NCBI GenBank assembly: GCA_008933995.1
Contig: WARS01000030.1
Location: forward strand, 6,865,304 to 6,929,303
From: Datnioides undecimradiatus
Lineage: Eukaryota; Chordata; Actinopteri; Lobotiformes; Datnioididae
DNA: 64,000 nucleotides
Direction of reading: 5' to 3'
The position numbers and the translations under genes are program-made. The notes beneath the pieces are model-generated. The model searched no databases. It worked only from the letters and a program-made list of their open reading frames with translations, and was not told where the DNA came from. This document shows positions 47,534-59,058 of the stretch, piece after piece (position 1 is the first letter of the stretch; every line of letters starts with the position of its first letter).

Positions 47534-49642
47534 GACGGTCGGACTGCTGAGCTGCTTCCTCATTCAATAGTCTTGACTCAAATATTAAATACTACAATAT
47601 TAGAGTGGAAGATAAACCACATCCAAGGCTTGTATGGCTACAGGCTTCTCTCAGTTGAACCATCAGTACAAAAGATGAGCGACTGCTGAAGAGGATCTCT
47701 GGCTCTTTGATGGAAACGTCAATGGTATAAGTCAACGCCCATAAAATTGAAAGGATGGACTTAACTACCACTCCCAAGGTGCGTTTCTGTGAGATACATT
47801 CAATCAATGAGCTTCGGTTTCTGTTGCATGTGCCACTATTGGCAATATTCATGCAGTTAGAACACAGTTTGTCCCAAATTTAAATAATATGTTTTAGTTT
47901 CTTTAATTTGGTACTGATTCTCAGCCCAGATGGGCCACTTCATAGTATAATTGATGATTGCTATTTACAATATTACACTCACATGAAAGACTAGATTTTT
48001 AAGTGAGGACGGCTAACATATAATACCCACAGTATGTAAAATTATCTCTGAGACTTGTCTGTTCCTACACTGGAGAACATTGAGGATCAAAATAAAACTT
48101 GAAAACTGAAACTCACGGTGGAGAATAATATGTCTGGAACAAGCTCTCCTGCCAATTCCCAGATATATTTCTTGTACCAGCTTGATATCAGAATACTGCT
48201 TTGAATGTAAATGTGCACAAGTGTGACTCGTAGTGTGTGAATGAGGGAGAGACAGGTCAAGACAGAGATGGACAGACAGACAGACAGAGAGTGACACCTG
48301 CAGAGGGCTGCTAATCCCAAAGTAAAGTAGATTACTGCAGCAGCCTGGTGCTTCCTCCCCGTCTGCCTGGAGGAAATGGAGCTGCCATAAGCTGCTAAGT
48401 TGCTGTGGGCTGAGAAACTGCTGGCTGTGCTGCTGTGTTGACCAGAATGTTGCACTCTGAGCCCTTCGACTCGTCTCTGACCCGTCTGTCATCTCGTACG
48501 TGTCACTTAACCTGCTCTGCTGAGTCCTGCTGTCCCATAAGGTCTGTCTGTGTGGCTGCTGTCACTCTGGTCCGTCCAGTGTGTTTGTGTGCCATTCGTG
48601 TTTATGTAGACAATAATGAAAAAATTAATACTCCTATTCTTTTTGAAATACAGACCTCAGTCATTACTGACTATGATGTATTTAAGGTATTGTTATATTA
48701 CCTTAAAATCATAATATGGTAAACCTAAATACTAAACTGAAAGCTTAGATCACATTGATTAAAATGTGTTTTAAAAGGGGTTTTTGACCACTGGTAGCAC
48801 TATGGAGCAGTGTTTTCATGTACAGCGGAGAGTTGGCGGCGATGATGCACAAGGAAAGCGTTGTGTCATGAAAGCCATGGAAGGAGACTGCGTTTAAATG
48901 GAAGAGTTTCAAAATATTTCAGAAATGTTCAGTGATAAAGACACACAAGCTTTGTTTTGGTGACAAACATGAACAGAAACTTTGTTTACAAGAAAACAGG
49001 GCACCTTTAACCATCAGTAGTGTGGATAATTATTTCATAAAAATTTGTCATACAGTTTACTTGTTTGTATAAAATTGTTTTTTGGCTGCAGACACATGAC
49101 AATCACAGTTTTCTGGTCACGCGAATATCCGGCGGCCGCAGGCTGATCGTTGGCAGCTGTTCAACCTCAGAGACGAGAGATGCTGCAGGTGTTCCTGACT
49201 TGAATTATAGGTTCAGATGATGTTTTGTGATGACATGGCTACACCTCTGTTTTGTTGAGTTAAACATAAACATGCTGAAATGTTGACTCGGCAAATGAGA
49301 CAGATGAAAACAACACACGCACATATCAGCCTCGGAGGGGAGAGGGATGACAGACCTTTTTGTGGGCACTGGCGGCAGCACCATGCAGTATGACAACGCA
49401 GCAGAGTACATGTCACCCCTTGTGACAAGGCTAATATCACATTTAGTAAATGGGGCTCTTTGCACAGCATGACATGCGGTAAATGGAAAATATGAAACTA
49501 TGGCCTGATGGGAACTTAAAATATTGCTCTAACAAACAGTTTTTAAGACCTGCGACTGCATTTCTGAATACAAAACAACACAGAGATGAAGGAAATCTAG
49601 GAAGGTGGTCTTTGCTCATGTGTCCAACAGCTTCTTCCTCTT

Positions 49643-49674
49643 TGTGTGTGTCTGTGTGTGTGTGTGTGTGTGTG
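49643..49674. repeat. (TG)n microsatellite
   Basis: About 15 TG units with one CT interruption. Confidence 0.9.
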
Positions 49675-50739
49675 GGCAGAAACAACGTAGTTGTGTCTCC
49701 ACCGATTACCTCTGTCTCTGTCTCTATTTTTCTATCTGATCGTCTGTCTGCTCCACACTGACCTGGTTTCTTTGTTTTGGAGTCATGACTCAGATTTTTT
49801 AAACAATGCTCGATTCAGCAGATATCGTGACAAAGTCCATGTGCAATGTGGGCCTGATGCGTACACCTAATGAATGATGTGCAGACACAATGTGACTGGT
49901 GTGAGGCGGTAATGCTGGATGTGTGTCACTGTGGTTTTGTTAGGATCCCATTTCCTGTAGTTTCCTCAGTGGTGTCAGCCCTTGAAGTGAAATGAAACCA
50001 AGCTGATTTCACACAGTGGGACATATGTGTATTCTCATATGTGTATTATGTTGACAATAAAAGTTCTAGATTGCTTTCAGCCTTAAGAAAAGTAAAGAGT
50101 AAAAAGTCTGTATGGCGGCGTGCTGGAAGCGATTTGATATTGTGGACCCAGTGTTATTTCCATCCCTGTGGTACGCTGCTGTATGTTGCAATATATGACC
50201 GTAATTTTCTTTTTGTTGCAGCCTGAGCACAAGCTACATTTACCATGCAGCTTTTAGATGACACTTATGACTTCTGGCCTTGCAGGTTGGCCAGTAAAGC
50301 AGATTTACAAATATTACATTTACTACCTCTCAGTCCGGTTGGTGACTTACAGTTAGTGATCAATTTATTCGGATCTGTCTCTAAGCTATTGTGTTTTTAG
50401 CACGTGCGTTACCCCAAAACCAAATGCTAGAGTCAGCGCCAATGTGTCAGTGGCTGCAATGCAATCAGTGCCTCAGAGTGACGATGTTAAGTCTGCTGAG
50501 ATTCTCTGCACATGTTATCCAGGCCCCTTTAATTGAAGGATTTGGCCTTTATAAGACATTTAATTGACAAATGATACAGCAGTGTAATGAGAGTCTGCAA
50601 TCAGAGGTCAAATTTGTGTGCTTTTCTCACTCTTTTGGGGGGGGGGACAGCCACCTTTCACAACGCAAGCTGTGTGTTATAATGATTTAGGGTCTCTGTG
50701 GGACACTAAGGGGGAGGACTTGGCACGTGGCAACGAGGG

Positions 50740-51016
50740 GTCAGCAGTGACAGACGCAGACCAGCAGATGTTGGGGAAAAGGGATGGAGGAGGGAGGGAA
50801 GAGGAGGGACGGAGGGGGGGGGGGCATTGGGAAGATGATTGGCAGTTGGCAAAAATTGTGGCAGAGGAGTGGCGAGGGAGGTGCTGGCCCGACTGATAGA
50901 TGGAAGAGATGGAAGAGAGGGTGGATGTGAGGGCTGAATGCAGAGGGGGGGTAGAGGACAGGAGGGGGGGGGGGTGAGAAGGCCATCAGGCAGAAGAAGA
51001 AGAAGAAGAAGAAGCA
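50740..51016. repeat. G-rich purine tract ending in (GAA)n
   Basis: The + strand is almost all purine with G runs of 8 to 10 near 50813-50824, 50945-50952 and 50964-50975, and ends in seven GAA units at 50992-51014. Confidence 0.85.
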
Positions 51017-51411
51017 TCAGTAGTACACATCCTAAGTCAGTAAAAGACAAACAGGAAATGCTGACATAGGTTTGTCATGAGATCTCAGGCCTCTTATTGT
51101 CATGTGACATATTTGCTGACACACTCCATTGTTCAGACGCCCTCAGATCACAAACAACCCTTCAAAAATAATGAAATACTGTACAGGGAAGTGGAAATTT
51201 GGTAGAACTGCCTGCTTAAGTGGGTGACAAAAGCTGAATAACAGTGTGAACTTTGATAAAACACTCTGCGAATGCTAGTGGGGAAAACATTGCACATTCA
51301 TGGAGGGGTTTCAGATGGGTGTGCATTAGTGAAGACATTGCCTTTCTAAAGCTGTATACTATGCAGAGAGTGAGGTGCAGGCATGATACCCAGTGACAGT
51401 GTAATTGAAGT

Positions 51412-51500
51412 CAGAGAGAGAGAGAGAGAAAACTGCATGTGTGCTGTACTAAGTCAGACTGTGACTCACTTAGAGCTTTCCCATAATGAAACAAGACATG

Positions 51501-51531
<31 letters not shown>
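51412..51531. repeat. two (GA)n runs
   Basis: GA runs at about 51414-51429 and 51504-51531 with unique sequence between. Confidence 0.85.
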
Positions 51532-51532
<1 letters not shown>

Positions 51533-52009
51533 TGAAAGCAGCAGATCGCTGTCCTTCCCTCCCCCCTCCCGCTGCCGCCATTTACCATCATTGATTGTGC
51601 AGCCAGGCTGAATTAATGCCTACCTGCTGTACTCAGATGGCCAGCATCTGTATCGATGTGTGTCTGAGTGTATGAGAGGGGGGGAGAGGAGTGCCCGTGT
51701 GTTTCAGTGAGCCTTTCTTTTGTGCTCACACAGTATGACAGCTGAATGTGGGTGTTCTTGTCTTTGAGTGTCCTCACAGGCAAAGAAAGTTGACTCTCTG
51801 ATATGAGGACATCGGCCCTTGAAGAGGTTCTCATAGGGTGAAGCGTGAGGGTCAGAGTGAAGATTAGAAATAAATTGAGTTCAGTAAAATCAAATTAAGG
51901 TTCGTTTAGGTTAAGCTAAAGTGTTGATGTAGGGTGATGCACAGGATGTACAATTGCTACATCACAGTTGATGATGCTACGCTATGAGTGTAGATTGAGA
52001 CATAAAGGA

Positions 52010-52330
52010 GGAGCTCAGCATTTTTGGTGAGCACACTCATTTGCATTGATGCTGAGAGTTAGACAAGGGAATTGATACCACTCTTAGCTGTGTTAGCTTA
52101 GCTTAACATAAAGCATAGAAACAGGGGGAAACAGCCAGCCTGGCTCTGTCCAATGTCAACCAAAACACCCTACCAGCGCCTACAAACCTCTAATTAAATG
52201 TTAGGCCTCTTCTACGTCTGTTAAAAACAAGGACACGTGTTTTATGAGGGGATATTTCTCGACTGGTTGCAGTGGCTTGCCGGAGTCTCCGGAGTCTGTG
52301 CCTGGCAGCCTCACGGTAACGTCAGGACTC
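52010..52330. repeat. dispersed repeat, AGCTAAGCTAA family, copy 4 (best preserved)
   Basis: Minus orientation. Landmarks in order: GAGAGTTAGACAAG, TGATACCACTCTTAG, TTAGCTTAGCTTAACA, AAACAGGGGGAAACAGCCAG, CCTGGCTCTGTCCAA, CTACCAGCGCCTACAAAC, TTGCCGGAGTCTCCGGAGTC. About 320 bases. I know this order from a repeat widespread in percomorph fish, not named here. Confidence 0.6.
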
Positions 52331-52880
52331 CCAAGAAATCATAGCACCAAAAAATAGTCCATTACAAAACTGCTCATGTCACTTTGGGCAAGAAAGAGAA
52401 TATAAATATTTTCCATAACATCATTGTATTCCTTTAAATTTGAAATAAAAACTGTTCTAGGTCAGAGCAGAAAATAAGGGTCACAAGTGCAGGAATATAA
52501 ATGATTCAGTATATTTGGGTCCACGTGTGAAAACAACAGCTGATTGTTTGAACTCAATATCACCCCCCTCTCACTGTCCAACCTGGCCTTCGCTCCTGTC
52601 GCTCCTTCTCTCAGCCATCTGTATGTGTAATTCAACCATCTACTGTTTCTTTTTTTTCCAACTCACCTCCTCTTTCTCTCCCTCTAACTGTCCTCACCCT
52701 TCACCCCGAGGCTGAATGTTTCAGACCTCTTGTTCCTCCCACTTCCTTTCTTCTGTCCTCCTACTCTCCCCTGCCATCCGTCCGTCCATCTCCCTCCCTC
52801 TCTGTCGATCCTTCTCCCCTGGGCCGAGTGGACTGTTGGATGGCTTTGTGTTTGACACGTGTGTTGGCAGGAGGCAGCGA

Positions 52881-52885
<5 letters not shown>

Positions 52886-52934
<49 letters not shown>
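52886..52934. repeat. (CA)24 microsatellite
   Basis: A 49-base uninterrupted run; a second shorter CA run is at 52958-52976. Confidence 0.97.
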
Positions 52935-52936
<2 letters not shown>

Positions 52937-54409
52937 GCATGTACACAGCCACAAATGCACACACACACACACACACTTCCAGTTTCTATTGTCAGTAAGC
53001 TGCTCAGCTGTGAGGCCCCTAGCCCTAATTTTGCGTGTGTGTGTAGGGCGAGGACAGGGCCCCCATTGTCCTGCAGATTAACTCTCACACACACATGCAT
53101 AGACACACACATACTCCCCAGGCCCCCTGGGGTCCCTTAAGTGTGAATGGGCCTTGAGGCAGAAAATCAGGGGGCAATTTACAGCAGGGTCCATCAGAGA
53201 AGATGGGGGATGTACCACCGGCTCAGCCCTCCGTTTGAAGCTTTAATGTCAGTCTGTATCTTTGGTGTCTCAGTCAGGATGATGAAAGTGCATCTGAATC
53301 CCTTTATTAGACAATACAATAACCTAAAACGTGCAGGAATAGGTTTATACAGTGTCCTGACAATTCAAAGAGTGATATAAGCAAATACAGACACTCAGGT
53401 GCTGCATATAAGCAGCAAGATAAGAAAACACAACAAACTGACATCATTTCTGTAGATGTACTGTATCAGGGACCGTGTACCCTCAGATGTATTGAACAAG
53501 TAGTGTGTTATTGTCGCAATGCTCTACACAATCAATTTTGGTGATCACTGGTTTGAAGCAAAGCCATCCAAAACTAAAACCCGGAAAAGCCTCTAATCCA
53601 TCAGAATGAGGGGGAGTTTGTGGGTTTGTATTTTACATGCAAATTAAACTGTAAATTAGCAGCAGTAAAATAATGAGCTGAGCGTTACTCAGGAATTCAG
53701 CCTGTCCATGGACACGCTGTCTTTACAGCTGATCCTTTACTATCGGTGCAGCATCGACAGGCTGTGTCTGTTGGTGATCCAGACTTCCACAGCACTGTGG
53801 AGGGAACAGAACTTAATTGGAAGAACCGATGCATTTCTGCAACAAACAGGATTACGAAATGGAAGTGTCAGGATTACAGCAATTAAACTAGTGTTTATGA
53901 AAACACTGAAGAATTTAATGTTAATTCCTGTGCATACGACTTTCCTAAAATATACCCATAAATTACTCTGCATCTAAACTTTACTTTAATCTTATTTTAG
54001 AAGGAAAATCACCTGTGAAATATTCCCCTTAACCATTAAACCTAAACTGGCCACACACAACATGACTTGTGTGGAAACAGAGCCTCGGATTCTTTGCCAG
54101 ATTTCTAACCTGGCCTCACAGCCCCCTCCTCCCTACCTGTGTGTATTATGTTAAGCTTACAGCGACTGCTTACATTCAAAACCATTGACCTACATCGGCT
54201 GCTGTCTAGAATAACAGCGAGTCAGTTTGGAGAGTGCGGTTGGTGTGTGCGTACTGTGTGTTTGTGTGGGGCATAGGTAAAGTGTCTAACCCATACGTCT
54301 GCTTCAGCTGATCCATGGCCGCCAGTGTGTGTTTGTACAGATCTGCACATTTCCTTTTTTCCAACTCTGAGTCTGAATGAGGCCAATTGACTGGGTTTTG
54401 CTTGTGCAT

Positions 54410-54441
54410 TGTGTGTGTGCGTGCGTGTGTGTGTGTGTGTA
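54410..54441. repeat. (TG)n microsatellite
   Basis: About 15 TG units with CG interruptions. Confidence 0.9.
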
Positions 54442-54649
54442 TGTTGATTAGGAACTAACTTTTTAAGTCCAAGACAGATTGTATGAATAAATTTAATTTC
54501 CATCAAAAGTTTAAAGGACTCATATTAAATACAAGCCAGGATTGTAGTTTCATGTCTCTCTGGTAACCAAAGCAACAAGACCCTACTGACCCCAAACCAA
54601 TGGATCCAATTGTGTTAATTTAACATTGTTTTAATTATTTGGCATTTGA

Positions 54650-55010
54650 CGCTGGCTAAGGTCAGTCAGCTGCTGTTTAGTTTAGCTGAGAGGCTGGAAG
54701 CAAATAGCCTGGCACTGTCAAGTGACAGAATCCACCAGCACCTCTAAAGCTCAATTAAAACAATATATCTTGTTTGTTTAATCTGCACAAAAGAGCCTCT
54801 TAGTTACAGTTGCTACTCAACCTGCAAACTCCCCAAGAATTTACTGGTCTTGGGGAAGTAGTAGCCCAGCTCATAACCCTTCATGAAACAGCTAATTGTT
54901 GTTTTCTCACTTTGGTCTTTGTGGGGTTTATACTGCACAGGCAGATAACTAGCAGCTGGTTAGTGAAACTAAGCTAAGCTAATTGTCAATTATGAGTGGT
55001 ATAAATATAT
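54650..55010. repeat. dispersed repeat, AGCTAAGCTAA family, copy 5
   Basis: Begins with a diverged GTTTAGTTTAGCTGAGAGGC, then TAGCCTGGCACTGTCAAGTG, CACCAGCACCTCTAAAGCTC, ATATATCTTGTTTGTTTAAT, and closes with AAACTAAGCTAAGCTAATTG and a short GTGGTATAAAT end. It holds internal parts lacking from copy 4. Confidence 0.55.
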
Positions 55011-55455
55011 AACACTCTTGCAACTCTCCACAAGAAAATGCAAAATTCCCTTGAGTGTGTAATGTCTATTTGTGTATGAAAGGGAGCGTGTGTGTGCTGG
55101 ATCAGCTCACTGTGTCTCCTTTAATTGCACCAGCTCCTAATTAAATGCGTCCTCTTTGTTAATTGTAGATGTCTGAGAACGAAAGTCAGACACAACCATG
55201 ATTCACCATCCCGCAACTCTCTCTTACGGCATGTTACACTTTAAGCATCTGCAGACATGTGATGTAATGACATGGTAATCATATAGTGGGAGTGGTGGTG
55301 TTGCGGGGAGTTTGGTTCCCTGGTGGTCCCTGCAGCCCTGGGAAAGGGACCTTCCTGTACAGGAAGTGAGCTGGCCAGCCCTCAGTCCTGCATGACTGCA
55401 AACACTGTAGTCTGCCTCACCACTGTACATGTATGTGTAAGTAAGTGTGCACATG

Positions 55456-55459
<4 letters not shown>

Positions 55460-55489
<30 letters not shown>
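55460..55489. repeat. (CA)n microsatellite
   Basis: About 14 CA units. Confidence 0.92.
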
Positions 55490-55494
<5 letters not shown>

Positions 55495-56350
55495 TTGTGA
55501 GTATTCCTGCACCTGGGAGTTAGTGTTTATGCTTGTGTAAATGAATCAGCATGTTGGTGTGATTTGTTTGTCGCATGAAGGTGAAAAGTTCTCGTATTGA
55601 CATATAAGGCTGGCCTCGTGTCAGCGCAGTGTGTAAAAAGTGTGTACGGGATCTTTTTGGATGTGCGATTCTGAAATCCTTCGCTTTCCTGACTTTGTGA
55701 ATGACTGATGTAGCTGCGGGAAGGGACTCGAACAGCCAAAGGCCAATAAATGGACTTAGTCATCACCTGAGCTCGGAGCCAAGTTATACTGTAATGTGGG
55801 CAGATGCACAACTGATGACCGGAGAGAACGGTGAGCAATAGAGCAGAACAAAGAGGAGCGGGTCCTCACCCAGACGGTACTGGATTTAACGTGCCAACTG
55901 CAGAACACAGGAAAAAGAAACAGTTTGTGCTCTGCAGCAATAATCCAACGCTGTTCAGAAAGAAATTCCTCTTAATGAGCAGTGAGCGTGACATGACTGG
56001 CATGTTTCACCTTGATGACTAAAACGTGCACATGCTCCACTCGTGCGGTGTGTGTGGCACGTGTAGAAGTGTGTGTGCGTACATGTGTGTTGGTGTGTGC
56101 TTCTAACAGAGGGAGAGGCGGGGGTTGGTTTGGTTGGTTGGCTCCGTGTGAGCTCTTTGTAAGAAGGGGGGAGTCAGGAAGAGGGGAGGGAGGGAGGTGA
56201 ACTGGGTGTTTCTCTCAGCTGCCTGCCGGTCTGGTTGCTGTTGGTAACTTTGCTTGATGAGATCAGAGGGGATCGGCTTTCAGCCCTTCATGTCTCTCTC
56301 TATCTCCCTCCCTCTCCCTCTGTCTCTCCCTCACTCCCTCACCCTCTCAG

Positions 56351-56802
56351 AAAGACTGAAGTGGAACTGAAACTGGAGTGGGGCTCTGAAGTCAGTGCGG
56401 CGCTGTAGTTGTCAGCATTGAACGTCGTGACGGTGCTGCCTTGGAAACACACTTTAGAGTTGGAGCGCAAGTGTGTTGGGGGAAGGCGGTTGGTGGTGGC
56501 TGCGAGGAAGAAGTGATAGCCTCGGGACAGATAAGCTCCAGGGAAGGAGAAGAAGGGGGGAACAGGGGAGGGAGGAGGAGGGAGAGGTGGGCAGCACTCT
56601 GAGGAAAGAGGGAGTCTCTCTCTCAGTCAGACTTGCCGGCTGCTCGTCGGCTCTTCCTCTTGTCTGCTCAGGTTCTCTCTCTCTCTGTGTGCCGGCGGCT
56701 GACTGGAGGAGTTTAGCTGTGTTTTGGCTGCCTGTTTGGATCTGAACATGGACTGAACAGCTACAAGCAGCGAGACATGAGAAGAGCCACTGGAGATTCA
56801 CT
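56351..56802 (+). other. candidate 5' or internal exon
   Basis: A 70-base pyrimidine-rich run ends in CCCTCACCCTCTCAG at 56350, a good acceptor. The segment that follows is GC-richer and of higher complexity than its surroundings and ends in the donor CACTGTAAGC (exon end 56802). Near its 3' end an ATG at 56777 with G at -3 opens MRRATGDS up to the donor; a two-codon upstream ORF starts at 56748. It could be an alternative first exon of the gene begun at 32.5 kb, or the first exon of the next gene. No homology was recognised. Confidence 0.35.
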
Positions 56803-57911
56803 GTAAGCGACTTGATCTGTTGTGCTGTCTACAAGGTGTAGTGTGTCATCGCTGAAATATGAAAGGGAGATTGTTGCTATTTCAGGAGTATGGTCTGTGT
56901 GTGTGTGTGCTTGTGGCAGAAACAGAGTAACCGCTCCAGCTGTGTGTGATGACACTTTATGCAGTGATACACAATGCATGCCTGAGAGTTAAAAGTAACT
57001 GTTATTGAGATCAGTTTTCATTCTATTTCCACTAAACAAGACGAGCCGACACACTGATGCTGCCGCCGCTGCTGTTAACCTTCTGACGGTTTACTCAACC
57101 TTTTCTTCTCCTGTGGATGCTGCCGTGCACTCTCCCCCTCCCTCCCCCTCTCTTGCTTATCTTCTGTCGCCTTTAATTCTCTTAATGGTCTCGAGGCCCC
57201 AGCTGGCCAGCTGGGATACCCCTGTGTGTGTGTGTGTGTCTGTGTGCCTTTGTTGGGGTGAGATAGAGAGTTGAGACTTCTGGGATAAGCTACCCTCGGA
57301 TTTCCCCCGCTCACATACAATAATAGGATAGATCCTGCTTTCTATTTTTAAACACACTGCTTGTCTATATGTTACAAACACCCTTAATCTGACGCCCTGC
57401 TCCGCACTGCCTGCAGTAGCTTTCTCACAGTGTTGTATTTAGTCTACGGATCGGGGTGGGAAGGTGCATTTGTGTGGTCCATCCTGGGACAGAGAGATAG
57501 CAGCTCTCCTTTCTGACTTTATCCTTTTGTTTTGTCAGCTGCTGACCTCCGCTTCTCTCTCACTGCATCTCTTCCATTGTTTGTGTTCTCTTTATTTCTG
57601 CCAAATCCATAGAGCCGTCCTCCACCGCAGCCTCTGCCTGCTTTTTATAGCCAGGCCCTCGATTTAAATATCTCTCTGTTTTTTAAATGTCCTTCCTTTC
57701 TTCCTCTTGGTTTTCTGGTTGCAATTTGAGAACGGGGGAGATTTCTCAGTATCACTGTCTTTGTGTGTGTGTGTGTATATATATGTTTGTGTGGATGTAC
57801 TTTTCCCTGTCAAATGTCCTGGCCCAGCACTGCTTGTTCCACTTTGCACGGAACAATTTTGGAGAACACAGTGTTGAGAGAGACAAGTGTCCTAATCATC
57901 AAACATGTGCA

Positions 57912-57913
<2 letters not shown>

Positions 57914-57969
<56 letters not shown>
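57914..57969. repeat. (TG)28 microsatellite
   Basis: A 56-base uninterrupted run followed by GA/GC-interrupted TG units to about 57997. Confidence 0.97.
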
Positions 57970-57971
<2 letters not shown>

Positions 57972-58329
57972 TGCGTGAGTGTGTGCGTGTGTGTGCGTTG
58001 CAGAGCTAAGGTTGCAGTCATTTCCATTACAGTTTGATTATTGTTTGACTAATAAATCCGTTCATCTCATCTCATCATAATGTCAGAGGTCCAAAACCTG
58101 AACTCATAATACAGTGATATAAACAAAGAGAAGCACAGAATGTGGTATTTCAGCCATGCAGCGTGGTTTTATCAGGCCTCCACTTTGTTTAACAGTGTAA
58201 TGTATCAACTATTAAAACATGCAATGACTTTAAATCTTAGGATAGACAAACATTCATGGTGCCCACCAGCTCATAGTTTGTCTGTTTAATACTTATACTC
58301 TAATACTAATACTAATACTAATACCAAGT

Positions 58330-58450
58330 ACTCCTGTACTTTGTGTTTAGTGCTAATTAGCAAACTTTAGAATGGCAGCATGCTGACGTTAGCATTTAGC
58401 TCAAAGCAGTTCAGCCTCAAAGAGCCGAAATCATGAATGCAGCCTCTTGT
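58330..58450. repeat. fragment of a dispersed fish repeat (GTTAGCATTTAGCTCAAAGC type)
   Basis: TGTGTTTAGTGCTAATTAGC is followed by GCATGCTGACGTTAGCATTT, AGCTCAAAGCA and GCCTCAAAGAGC. I recognise this order from a common teleost repeat. Only part of it is present. Confidence 0.5.
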
Positions 58451-58834
58451 TGCTCAATAAATAATAATAATAGTTATACAATTACAGAAGTAGAAGTAAG
58501 TATTCGAATCAATAAAATGACACAGTGACTTAACTAAAGTAACTACAATTTGCGATAAAAAACATTTGAGACGTCATTCCATCGTGAAATATTTCAGGGC
58601 TTGTGTTTGACTCATGTGGGTGAGACATGTTTCATCACATTGTGCAAGCGCCTGGATGTTAAATGAGTGAGGCAGCAGAAGTGCGTCATATTCAGGCGGA
58701 CTTTGATTCAGTTTCATTACTGCTGGGGTTGTGAATCTGCCACCTGAATCTACTCGTACCCCAGAGAGCTTTATGGATGGCACCGCCAAGGCCTTCTGTG
58801 TGTATGTGTGTATCTTTACGTGTGTGTGAGTGTA

Positions 58835-58847
<13 letters not shown>

Positions 58848-58870
<23 letters not shown>

Positions 58871-58876
58871 CGAGAG
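58848..58876. repeat. (GA)n microsatellite
   Basis: About 13 GA units following several TG units. Confidence 0.9.
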
Positions 58877-59007
58877 ATGAATAGGTTTTGCGTAGGTGTC
58901 TGCAAAAGAGTGCTCAATCACTGTAGCGCTAATAGTCTTCCCTTAGGGCATCATGGATTTTAGGGTGTCACAGCAGACATGAGGGAATGTAAGAAGTTAG
59001 AAGCAGG

Positions 59008-59008
<1 letters not shown>

Positions 59009-59054
<46 letters not shown>
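59009..59054. repeat. (TG)23 microsatellite
   Basis: A 46-base uninterrupted run followed by CGTG units. Confidence 0.97.

Positions 59055-59058
<4 letters not shown>

Larger units (their letters stand above)
32739..56350 (+). other. long gene-free stretch, probably first intron of the preceding exon
   Basis: About 23.6 kb without a coding exon I can defend. It contains many CA, TG, GA and GACA microsatellites, purine-rich tracts, several decayed dispersed repeats, a few sharp hairpins and some candidate enhancer-like motif clusters, each listed separately where it can be located. Confidence 0.45.

Noticed and set aside
50706-51050. Proline- and serine-rich minus-strand frame of 114 codons
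   Set aside because: It is a translation of the purine-rich tract; low complexity.
52684-53140. Several overlapping open frames of 70-142 codons on both strands
   Set aside because: Their length comes from the (CA)n/(TG)n tract, which lacks stops in most frames and encodes Cys-Val or His-Thr runs.
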